A DNA stretch of 47,098 nt from Terriglobia bacterium (GTDB lineage: Bacteria > Acidobacteriota > Terriglobia > Terriglobales > Acidobacteriaceae): positions 1 through 47,098 of the forward strand of contig JAJPHW010000198.1 of the NCBI GenBank assembly GCA_021325035.1, in the 5' to 3' direction. Within the stretch, counting starts at the first letter, position 1. Each line of letters opens with the position of its first letter. Both the position numbers and the translations under genes were made by a program. Under the pieces are notes generated by a model that searched no databases, was not told the DNA's origin, and saw only the letters and a list, made by a program, of their open reading frames with translations. Positions 25,510 through 33,698 of the stretch are shown here, piece by piece.

Positions 25510-25881
25510 CTAGACGTGCTCCGATACAGACAGCATATTGCCGTCGGGGTCTTTAAACCATGCAACTTTGTCTCCCCCAGGGGCGATCCAGATGCCAAGT
25601 TCATCCTGTTGGAAAAAGCCGAAGCGCTCGAAATGAACCCCTTTCTTGCTCATGTCCGCAACTACATTTTCGATTCTGGAAACCTGCCAGCCCAAGATTG
25701 TGAACGGCGCGGGTTTGAAATCAGCTTTGGCGATACGCACCATAATTCCATTGGCATCCAGCACCAGCGCGAAGCCGTCGTCTTTGATGAAGCGCAGCCC
25801 TAGCACTCCTTCATAGAACGCTCGCGCCTTCGCAGGATCTTTGGTGGGAACAAACGCGATGACTTTGTTTGCGGCAAGCAT
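25510..25881 (-). CDS. VOC-family (glyoxalase/bleomycin-resistance fold) protein
   Basis: The 123-residue protein shows the vicinal-oxygen-chelate fold: VIAFVPTKDPAKARAFYEGVLGL at the start and WFKDPDGNMLSVSE at the end. The usual metal-binding His at the beginning is replaced (VIAFV), while the C-terminal Glu of the SVSE end is kept. It could therefore bind a metal poorly or not at all. Function and substrate are unknown. It follows the APC permease by 11 bases on the same strand and is likely cotranscribed. It converges with the GH2 gene. Confidence 0.85.
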   Translation of the reverse strand: MLAANKVIAFVPTKDPAKARAFYEGVLGLRFIKDDGFALVLDANGIMVRIAKADFKPAPFTILGWQVSRIENVVADMSKKGVHFERFGFFQQDELGIWIAPGGDKVAWFKDPDGNMLSVSEHV

Positions 25882-25892
25882 GGAATCTTTCT

Positions 25893-27236
25893 CTACTCAT
25901 CCGCCGGCAATTCGAAATCAATCAGGTTGCCCCGGAAGCCTTTAGTTTTCCACGCGCCGACGGCGATACCAACAGCCATCCAAATGACTCCAGCGATTTT
26001 GGCCGGGCGGCTGAGATTGAGCCACAAAAGCAAACAGATAAAAAATCCGAGGACGGGTGGAATGAGATTGGTCAGTTTCTTTTCATCGCTCCGGATGTAA
26101 TAACGCACGAAGGCTGCTGCGTTCACTCCCATGAACGCAATGAGAGCGCCGAAGTTGAGCATCTCCGCCCCCAACCCGTAGCTAATAACGAATGCACCAA
26201 TGAGCGCAATCAGTCCTACAAAAATTACGTTGTTTCTTGGCACATGCCGTTTGGGGTCTACAGCACCGAAAAAAGATTTTGGCAGCGCGCTGCTCCTTCC
26301 CATGCCATAAAGCAGACGCGCGGCGCCAAGCTGAGCACCCATACCAGAACCAAAATTAGCTACTAACAACGTAAATCCTACGATGGCAAAAAGCGGCCGC
26401 CACGCACGCGCGGCGACATGAACGAATGCCGTGTCAATATCCGGAAACGGCTGAGAAGCGGGCCAGATCAATTGCGCAGCATACACCTGAATAGCCGATA
26501 AAATTCCAATGACAACGCAAGTGAAAACCGTGGCGAGCAGAATATTGCGGCGTGGATTCTCGGCCTCTTCTGAGAGCGTCGAGATGCCATCAAACCCGAT
26601 GTAAGTCAGTACAGCAATCGATGTTCCGCCAAGTACGGCACGCGTATTCCACATGGAGGGATCGTAGAAAGGACGCGTGAAGAACGCAGCATCGCCGTGT
26701 GGATGGCCAAAGATATAACGTGCAGCTGCGACAAAGAAGATGGCAATGACCACGCCCATGCCCATCGCTAGGCCTGTATTCACCCGAGCAGAAGTCTTGA
26801 CACCCTGGATATTCAATCCCGTAAAGACCGCAGCAAAAAAGATAGCCCAGACCCAGTACGCCACACCCGGGGCAAAAACATGCGCTTGCTGGCTGCACCA
26901 AATAATGCAGATGATGGGATTGAGCATATAGTCCATCACCATAGACCAACCTGTGACGTAGCCGAGTGCGGGGTTAATCTCCTGCCCAACATAAGTAAAA
27001 GCCGAACCGGCACTGGGATAGGCACGCGCCATGCGGCCATAGCTGATTGCCGTAAATAGCATGGCGACCATGGCAATGAGAATGGTGGTGACAACATGGC
27101 CGCGTCCACGGTCGCTGAGCACGCCAAACACAGACATAGGCGCGACCGGTTGTATGACAATGATGCCGTAAAGAATGAGATCCCAAAGAGTCAGGGAGCG
27201 GCGAAGGCGGGGTGCAGAGGCGTTCGTGGTTTCCAT
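25893..27236 (-). CDS. APC-superfamily amino acid/polyamine permease
   Basis: The 447-residue inner-membrane protein has about 12 hydrophobic helices and the APC layout: LWDLILYGIIVIQPVAP in helix 1, ISYGRMARAYPSAGSAFTYV after helix 2, and FDGISTLSEEAENPRR after helix 6, the most conserved APC loop. It resembles the putrescine/amino-acid importers of the PuuP group. The substrate is not readable. The start is the ATG at 27236. It is followed closely by the VOC gene. Confidence 0.9.
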   Translation of the reverse strand: METTNASAPRLRRSLTLWDLILYGIIVIQPVAPMSVFGVLSDRGRGHVVTTILIAMVAMLFTAISYGRMARAYPSAGSAFTYVGQEINPALGYVTGWSMVMDYMLNPIICIIWCSQQAHVFAPGVAYWVWAIFFAAVFTGLNIQGVKTSARVNTGLAMGMGVVIAIFFVAAARYIFGHPHGDAAFFTRPFYDPSMWNTRAVLGGTSIAVLTYIGFDGISTLSEEAENPRRNILLATVFTCVVIGILSAIQVYAAQLIWPASQPFPDIDTAFVHVAARAWRPLFAIVGFTLLVANFGSGMGAQLGAARLLYGMGRSSALPKSFFGAVDPKRHVPRNNVIFVGLIALIGAFVISYGLGAEMLNFGALIAFMGVNAAAFVRYYIRSDEKKLTNLIPPVLGFFICLLLWLNLSRPAKIAGVIWMAVGIAVGAWKTKGFRGNLIDFELPADE

Positions 27237-27332
27237 CCGCGTGTTATTGGATTACGGATGACTATAAAGTGTCAAGATTAAAACGATTTAGTGAGTGACA
27301 ATTTTGCGTGGTGAGAACATCGGTTCCCGCGG

Positions 27333-28280
27333 CTATTGGTTGTAAAACTTGCCCCCGAGAGCCTGATCACAGCCGCCACCGCGAGTGTTTTCCCATTCCA
27401 TTTGAATGAGCCAGTTGTAGGTACCGAAGGTTTCGTTGTAGACGCCGTGTCCAGCAAGACTCTTGTACGGACCAAATTTCCAGGCGCACTTATCGCCCAC
27501 TTCGTTTCCCTGCGCGTCGTATCAAGCGTTCAGGTCAGGATCGATGACGGTTTCGACAGCCTCGTGCGACATGATGGATACCATGCCATCAGCCCCGCTG
27601 TCACCGTTCGGGCTTTGGCTCTGCGCTTCGCAAGCCGATGGACAACGATCAGGATTGCCGACAAAAGCATATTTGATGTCCGTCCCCTCGAGGTTCACGT
27701 GATTGTGCCAACCGCAATATCGAGTGCAGAAACCTGAAGTCTCGGCTACATCCGACGAAGTCAATACGAAGTAGATGGCATTGCCGTCTTTGGGCAATCC
27801 GCTACTGATGGCATGCAAAACAACGACCTGCACATCGGCGTCGGTAAGCTGTTTTCCGCGGCTATAGCTATTGGTCACCGAGGCCAATTCATCAAGATTG
27901 CCGCTCGCGTTACCAGTTGCATCTCCGTATGTAGTTGTAATTTTGAAGTAGGAGGAACCTCCCATGCCGTGAGTTGGCCCAAATAATGTGTGTATCAGGT
28001 TGACGGTGTCTTCATGATCCGAAGTCTTGGGCCCGTTCGTCCAATTGCCATACCAGATGAAATAGGCGTGCACCGGGCTGCCATGCATGACCGGGCCGCC
28101 ATGGTAAAGGATGCCGTTGCCAGTTTTGACGATATCGGGCGCAAATTCAGCGTGGTCCATGGGAACGGAAACAGCCCAGCCCTTACCGGTTGGCACGAGG
28201 TGCGTAGCGGTGCGAGTGGTCTGTGCGAATGACGCCGCAACGCCTGTAAACACTGCGAGGACAAGAATAAGCTGACGCAT
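27333..28280 (-). pseudogene. EXORDIUM/PHI-1 (phosphate-induced protein 1) family protein, interrupted by TGA
   Basis: The protein is exported (MRQLILVLAVFTGVAASFAQ; GGAG precedes the ATG at 28280). It belongs to the PHI-1/EXORDIUM family, best known from plant cell walls: YHGGPVM, YFIWYGNW, YFVLTSSDV, GFCTRYCGWHNH, FVGNPDRCPSAC and GADGMVSIMSHE all fit. After 252 codons a TGA (27522-27524) interrupts it. The same frame then continues for 62 codons, YDAQGNEVGDKCAWKFG and onward, to a TAG at 27333-27335. Homologues read WYD here, so Trp TGG became TGA by one change. The tail still looks family-like, so the change is recent or a sequencing error. Function is unknown. Confidence 0.8.
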
Positions 28281-28505
28281 TAATTCTCCGTTTGGTGGCA
28301 AGTCATGGACTGATGGAGTTATACGTGGACGACGGAGGGCGGACAAATTACCCCCGAGGAGCAGGATGGTTACTCTAAGTCTTCATATGAGCTGAAAACA
28401 AAGTAGTTAGGAAGCGAGATTTCGAAATTGGGACATAAGGAAACACAGAGCGTCACGCCGGAACTAATATTTGCGGGGGCGGAGGCGTTTACGTCACGCA
28501 CGTTT

Positions 28506-31500
28506 TTATTTCTGATAGTCAAAAGCGAATCCCGGCGCTTCATGACCAGACATATAACGTGTGTTGTATTCGAGTAAATAATCGAGATGTGATGCATCGA
28601 GTGGGAACATTTGCTGCGGAGGATAGTTCTTCATGGCGGCATAGGGCAGAGGCGTCACGCGATCAAAGTCGAAGGCATAGAAATCCATATCTTTTTCGTA
28701 GCCTTCAGCGGCGAAGAAATAGTCGCGTGTCCAGCCGGAGGGCACGGGGGGTAGATTCGAAGGATCAAAATCGAGTTTGATTTCGTCTCCCGAACCGAAG
28801 ACGGCGAGGCGGTCGTCGAGATTGGTTAGCAATGGGAGCACGTCGCCGTAGCGCGTGTAATTTCCGGCCGGGCGGGAGTACGGGCCTGTAGCGCTGGCTT
28901 GCTCATAGATATACGCGACATTCCCCGGAGGTTGGTTTTCGATTTTCCGGGGGAAGCCATGGAAGTCGAGATCGGCACGGGCGAGCGGAACGTCGGTCAC
29001 CTGTGCTGGCTGCTCTTGTTTTGTCCTACTTATCAGGATGCTGTCCCAATAAATTTGAAGATTTGTCGTGATTCGAAGATGCCGCGCGCCCATGGGCAGC
29101 TTACCAGAAAGATCGGCGGTCATCGTGCGCGGACCACCGGCGGGAAAGCCGAGGTCATCAATAAGGCGAACCCACTTACCCTCTGCATTTAGCGCCTCGA
29201 CGTATGGCGCGATCGGCTCGAGCCCAGCCTGACTGGCAGCGTACATGCTAGTCGCGGTGAAATATTCGATTTCGCCGTGCATGAGCAACCAGAGCGGCCC
29301 CCCGTCATAATCTTTGCCTAGATCAAGTTCGAGCGAATGCGGTTCTGTGAAGCCGGAGAACTGCAAGACTTTAAAATCACCGATGAAATTGTGCGCCAAG
29401 AGATTGGGAAGAACGTCGTGGCCGTGATCGTCCACCGCTGCAACGGGTGGGTGTGCGTCCCGGCTGAAGATAACTTTGAACGGCGGATAGGGCGGATTGG
29501 AAGCGAAGTACTCGTTGGGATAAACATTTAGCGCAGCAGGGTGATCAACCGCCAATAGGCGTACGCGATCGAGATAAACCGCTTCCTCGAGCGGCTCCAT
29601 GAAACGGAAGCTCAGTTTGCCGTCTTTGGGCTGGAGCGAACGATCGAGTTTCACGTATTCGACTGGACGCGCAATATTTCGCTCGTCAGGCGCAACCCAA
29701 TGGCCGATTGCTCCTGCACCGAGCATGTCGGCGACGAGTGTATAAGCTTTTCCGTCCCAGGCGAAAAGCGTAGGACAAGAACTACCTCGCCGGTCAATCT
29801 CGGTGATGGATTCCGTTTGATCAGCGGCAATTTCGACTTCATCCTGCAAAACACCTGTTGGCCATAGCATGCGGACAACATCGGCTTGTTTTTCCTGGCC
29901 TAGACCGATAACGATATCAGTGGAGTTCTGGCCAAGATAACCATTCGATCCGTAGATTTCATATTTCTGGCGATTGCCGCCGGAAAAGACTTCGACTTTT
30001 GTCCCGATGGCACTTTTGTTGTCGTTAAGCCCTTTCAGCGACAAACGCAGCCAGTGATTTTTGTTGGCACCGACATTCTTTAGCAACACTGCTGGCCCAT
30101 GATTTTGCGTGATGAGAAGATCTGTCGTGCCATCCCCGTCGAAGTCAGCCGTGGCAATCGAGCGCGGGTCTTTGAGGATGATTTTGTCGAGACCAACGTC
30201 GGCTGTAACGTCTTTCCATCCGTCGGGACCGAGATTCCGGAAGAGACGGACTTCACCTTTGCCATCTTTGGTTTCACCAACGGCGGCGAGATCAACCCAG
30301 CCATCGTTGTCGTAGTCGAGAGCGGCGAGGCCGAAGGCGCGAACCCAACTGGTCGCGGGGAATGTCACGTTCTCTAGGTCTTTTCCTTGCTTATTGCGAA
30401 GCACACTCAGGGCCGGCACGCCGACTTCCCCGTTGACGTGTGTGAAAGCCAAATCTATCCATCCATCATGGTTAAAGTCCAGTGCTGTCACTCCAACTGT
30501 TGGGTACATCGCACCAGCTTTAAATTCCACCGGGATGAATTTTCCTTCGCGCGGATTCCCCATAACAGTGTAGGTTAGCTGGAAACCAGTCTGCACGAGA
30601 TCTACAGCGCGGTCGTTGTTGAAGTCGGTCGCGATTGCCGATATGTTCGGACCTACATCGAGTCCCACCACATCGCTTACATCGGTGAATGTTCCGTTGC
30701 CGTTGTTTCTCCACATCTTTCCCATGGCAGGAACGCCATGCGCGGGATGCGATTTATCTCGTTGTGTCCATGGATCAAATGCAGAGTCGTTCAGATATTG
30801 AGATACGAGCAGATCCAGATCGCCGTCGTGATCGTAATCCACAAAAGTCACGCCCAAATTGAATACAGGGCCACTCACAACAAATGTGATTCCGGCAGAG
30901 CCTGTGACATCTTTTAACATTCCGTTCTTCTCGTTATGTAGAAGCATAATGCGGTCGCTCAAACCGATTACCAGATCTGTCGCGCCGTCATTGTCGTAAT
31001 CTCCAGCAGTGCAAGCAATGGCGTGAAGCGAAGGATCGAGTCCGGCTTTTTTCGTTACATCTTCAAACTTCCCATTGCCTAGATTGTGATATAGCGCCAT
31101 GCCGCCCTGCGGGCCGTTATCAGCGAGAAAAATGTCCGGCTTGCCATCGCCGTCATAGTCGAAGACGCAAGCACCGGGCCCGAGAGATCCCGCCAGATCG
31201 TTAGCTTTGTTTGAAGACTTAAAACCAAGTCCAGCCTCAGCGGTGACATCGACAAATCGCACGGGAATTTGTGGCGGAACTTTTTGCGGCGCAGCAGCAG
31301 ATTGTTCAGCAAGTGAATATTTGCCCTGCTCTCCGTAGGCGAGGCTAATGGGCGTGCCCAGTTTTTTCTGCGTAAAGTATTGGAAACGCTCTAAACCTTC
31401 TTTAGCTTTGGCTTGATCTCCGGATTGTTGATAAGCCCGCGCCAATCCAAATTGCGAAGAAGCATGATATGGATTCAATTTGAGCGCGTGATTATAAGAA

Positions 31501-31991
31501 TCAATGGCCTGAGGAAATTGCTTGAGCTGAGCATACACAGAACCGAGGAAATACCAGACGTCAGGATCGGCGGAATCAATTTCGATGACGTGAAGGAATG
31601 CATCTACTGCACGATCTGGCGAATTGCTGTTTTTGTAGAGTAGTCCGAGATTGTACCAAGCGTAGGGGTCTTTCGGATTTTCTTTTGCGGTAGTTTCAAG
31701 GATCTGCTGTGCGGGATCCAGCTCGCCGATGTTGAGTAGAGCAATACCTTGATTGAGCTTCGCGATTTGAAGATTGGGATCGAGTTTTGAGGCCTGCTCA
31801 AAGAGATGCAGGCCTTTTTCAAATGCCTGCTGATTCATGTATCCCGCGCCAAGGTTATTGAGACGAGCAGCTTCAGTGGGATTCGTTTGGGCGGCCGCAC
31901 ACAAACTGATCGAGAAAACAGCAATCCAGATCCGGACGGCAGTATGGAGATTCACAAGAGGATTTAAACACAGACCGTGAATATCAAGCAT
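28506..31991 (-). CDS. Exported TPR + seven FG-GAP repeats + ASPIC/UnbV protein with a C-terminal unassigned module
   Basis: The 1161-residue secreted protein has four parts. A signal peptide (IWIAVFSISLCAAAQ) leads into about five TPRs at 40-215. Next come seven FG-GAP/VCBS repeats with calcium-loop motifs (FDYDGDGKPD, GDYDNDGATD, VDYDHDGDLD, TDFNNDRAVD, LDFNHDGWID, LDYDNDGWVD, ADFDGDGTTD), enough for a seven-bladed propeller. An ASPIC/UnbV domain follows (KSAIGTKVEVFSG). About 400 further residues, from SCPTLFAWDGKAYTLVADML, form a beta-rich module I cannot name, though I recall similar tails in other TPR/propeller proteins. The gene starts 39 bases after the related propeller gene and probably belongs to the same operon. 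The start codon lacks a clear ribosome site. Confidence 0.85.
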   Translation of the reverse strand: MLDIHGLCLNPLVNLHTAVRIWIAVFSISLCAAAQTNPTEAARLNNLGAGYMNQQAFEKGLHLFEQASKLDPNLQIAKLNQGIALLNIGELDPAQQILETTAKENPKDPYAWYNLGLLYKNSNSPDRAVDAFLHVIEIDSADPDVWYFLGSVYAQLKQFPQAIDSYNHALKLNPYHASSQFGLARAYQQSGDQAKAKEGLERFQYFTQKKLGTPISLAYGEQGKYSLAEQSAAAPQKVPPQIPVRFVDVTAEAGLGFKSSNKANDLAGSLGPGACVFDYDGDGKPDIFLADNGPQGGMALYHNLGNGKFEDVTKKAGLDPSLHAIACTAGDYDNDGATDLVIGLSDRIMLLHNEKNGMLKDVTGSAGITFVVSGPVFNLGVTFVDYDHDGDLDLLVSQYLNDSAFDPWTQRDKSHPAHGVPAMGKMWRNNGNGTFTDVSDVVGLDVGPNISAIATDFNNDRAVDLVQTGFQLTYTVMGNPREGKFIPVEFKAGAMYPTVGVTALDFNHDGWIDLAFTHVNGEVGVPALSVLRNKQGKDLENVTFPATSWVRAFGLAALDYDNDGWVDLAAVGETKDGKGEVRLFRNLGPDGWKDVTADVGLDKIILKDPRSIATADFDGDGTTDLLITQNHGPAVLLKNVGANKNHWLRLSLKGLNDNKSAIGTKVEVFSGGNRQKYEIYGSNGYLGQNSTDIVIGLGQEKQADVVRMLWPTGVLQDEVEIAADQTESITEIDRRGSSCPTLFAWDGKAYTLVADMLGAGAIGHWVAPDERNIARPVEYVKLDRSLQPKDGKLSFRFMEPLEEAVYLDRVRLLAVDHPAALNVYPNEYFASNPPYPPFKVIFSRDAHPPVAAVDDHGHDVLPNLLAHNFIGDFKVLQFSGFTEPHSLELDLGKDYDGGPLWLLMHGEIEYFTATSMYAASQAGLEPIAPYVEALNAEGKWVRLIDDLGFPAGGPRTMTADLSGKLPMGARHLRITTNLQIYWDSILISRTKQEQPAQVTDVPLARADLDFHGFPRKIENQPPGNVAYIYEQASATGPYSRPAGNYTRYGDVLPLLTNLDDRLAVFGSGDEIKLDFDPSNLPPVPSGWTRDYFFAAEGYEKDMDFYAFDFDRVTPLPYAAMKNYPPQQMFPLDASHLDYLLEYNTRYMSGHEAPGFAFDYQK

Positions 31992-32030
31992 GGGGCTGCA
32001 ATCGAATTTGACTATTGAGAAAATTCCGCA

Positions 32031-33698
32031 TCATTGCCAGGTTTTGCTGTATGTGCGCGCCGCAATTACACCTTTACCCTCCTGCACCGTTATGGTCTGT
32101 CCGGCATTGATATTGGAAAGCTTATCCACTTGTCCGCTAGGCCATTTGATCTCGATAGAATCGGCTTTAACTGAGCTTCCCATGCCGAAGGTCAATGTTA
32201 GCTCGCTTTGCGAAAGATAACTCGATCCGCTGTGGACGCTCTTGTTCTGATCGTCTTTTCCGGAAACCACGCGAACATTGGCTCCGATACCATCGCGATT
32301 AGATTTTGTCCCGACAAGCTTGACACGAAGGCTGCGATTTGTCCCATTCTGGCTATGATATAGATAGGCGCGGCCAGCGTTGGTGGTAAGTAGCACATCG
32401 AGAAATCCATCGTCGTCTATGTCGGCGTATGCCGCGCCGCGAGCTACTTTTGGGCTGGCAAAGTCCGTGCCGACAGATTGCGTAACTTCTTGAAACTTGC
32501 CCGAACCAAGGTTGCGGAAAAGATGCGGCGGCTCGGCGTAGTGCACTCGTTTCTGAACGCGTTCAATCGCATCTTCAATATGGCCGTCGGCGACGAAGAT
32601 ATCCTGCCAGCCGTCGTTATCGTAATCAAAGAAAAAACAGCCAAAGCCTAGAGTAACCAATGTCGCGCGGCCGACTTCGGATGCGGGGGCGTAGTCCACA
32701 AAGAGGCCGTTGCCTTCATTGTGATAGAGCGAAAGCATCTGGTTGGCAAAATTCGTAATGATGAGACTGGGTTTGCCTGAGCGGTCGTAGTCAGCGGCAT
32801 CCACACCCATGCCGGCACGAGCGACGCCGTCTTCACTGAATGCAATTCCCGCGGACACGCCCTTCTCCACGAATGTTCCATCATGCTGGTTTATATATAG
32901 CTTGTTGGGCTGAGTATCGTTGGCGAGAAGAATGTCAGGCCAACCGTCACCATCAAGATCGAAGACTACTACGCCCAGACTCTTCGATGTCGGATCATAG
33001 AATTTCGCTTTTTGCGTGGCGTCTTCAAACTTACCGTTGCCGAGGTTGTGCCAAAGGCGGGCCGAGCTGCCTTTGTAGGATTCAGGTGTGCAATAAGACT
33101 TGTGCGCGCCGTCAATGGTGCAGTAAAGATCGCCTTTCTCGGACCAATCCACGTAATTGGCGACTACGAGGTCAAGTTTGCCATCGCGATCGTAATCCAC
33201 CCAGGCGGCGCTGGTGGAGAAGCCAAGCGTGCCTTCGAGCCCAGCAGACTTGGTTACATCAGTAAATGTCCCGTTTCCATTGTTATGAAAAAGACGGCTC
33301 TGGCCGAGCGCGCTGATAAAAATGTCATCGAAACCGTCGTTGTCGTAGTCGCCTATTGTGGCACCCATACCGTACATGGAAACACCCAACCCAGCTTTGC
33401 GGGTTACATCGGTAAATGTGCCGTCGTGATTGTTGTGGTACAGCTTTGGCGTAGTAGCTGCGCCGGCATGACCGGGCCAGTTCTCACCGTTAATGAGAAG
33501 GATGTCAGGCCAGCCGTCGTTATCGTAATCAATAAAAGCGCACCCCGGCCCCATGGTTTCGGGGAGATATTTCTTGCCGAAAGCTCCGTTGTTATGAATG
33601 AAGTGGATTCCAGCCTGGGCGGTGATGTCGCGGAATTGAATTTGTTGGGCGGCAACATATAGAGAACTCAATGTGAAAATCAACAAGAATGTGCGCAT
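32031..33698 (-). CDS. Exported seven-repeat FG-GAP propeller with ASPIC/UnbV domain (CRTAC1-like)
   Basis: The 555-residue protein has a signal peptide (MRTFLLIFTLSSLYVAAQ) and seven FG-GAP repeats: FIDYDNDGWPD, IGDYDNDGFDD, WVDYDRDGKLD, VFDLDGDGWPD, AADYDRSGKPS, FFDYDNDGWQD and YADIDDDGFLD. Six keep the calcium-loop acids; the fifth has degenerated. The C-terminal ASPIC/UnbV domain (DGIGANVRVVSG, SSYLSQSELTLTFG) gives the same plan as human CRTAC1, whose biochemical role is poorly known. It probably works outside the cytoplasmic membrane as a binding or scaffold protein. Its ATG overlaps the stop of the cytochrome gene by one base (TAATG), so synthesis of the two is coupled. Confidence 0.88.
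   Translation of the reverse strand: MRTFLLIFTLSSLYVAAQQIQFRDITAQAGIHFIHNNGAFGKKYLPETMGPGCAFIDYDNDGWPDILLINGENWPGHAGAATTPKLYHNNHDGTFTDVTRKAGLGVSMYGMGATIGDYDNDGFDDIFISALGQSRLFHNNGNGTFTDVTKSAGLEGTLGFSTSAAWVDYDRDGKLDLVVANYVDWSEKGDLYCTIDGAHKSYCTPESYKGSSARLWHNLGNGKFEDATQKAKFYDPTSKSLGVVVFDLDGDGWPDILLANDTQPNKLYINQHDGTFVEKGVSAGIAFSEDGVARAGMGVDAADYDRSGKPSLIITNFANQMLSLYHNEGNGLFVDYAPASEVGRATLVTLGFGCFFFDYDNDGWQDIFVADGHIEDAIERVQKRVHYAEPPHLFRNLGSGKFQEVTQSVGTDFASPKVARGAAYADIDDDGFLDVLLTTNAGRAYLYHSQNGTNRSLRVKLVGTKSNRDGIGANVRVVSGKDDQNKSVHSGSSYLSQSELTLTFGMGSSVKADSIEIKWPSGQVDKLSNINAGQTITVQEGKGVIAARTYSKTWQ

Noticed and set aside
27522-27524. Genetic-code change with TGA read as Trp
   Set aside because: Other genes in the window end normally at TGA (vapB, the carboxylase, liuC), and the second interrupted gene has TAA; separate nonsense changes or sequencing errors are simpler.
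28506-33698. Calcium-loop repeats of the two propeller genes as a DNA repeat array or CRISPR-like feature
   Set aside because: The periodic GATTACGAC-like motifs encode FG-GAP loops; spacing is irregular and repeats diverge, so they are protein repeats only.
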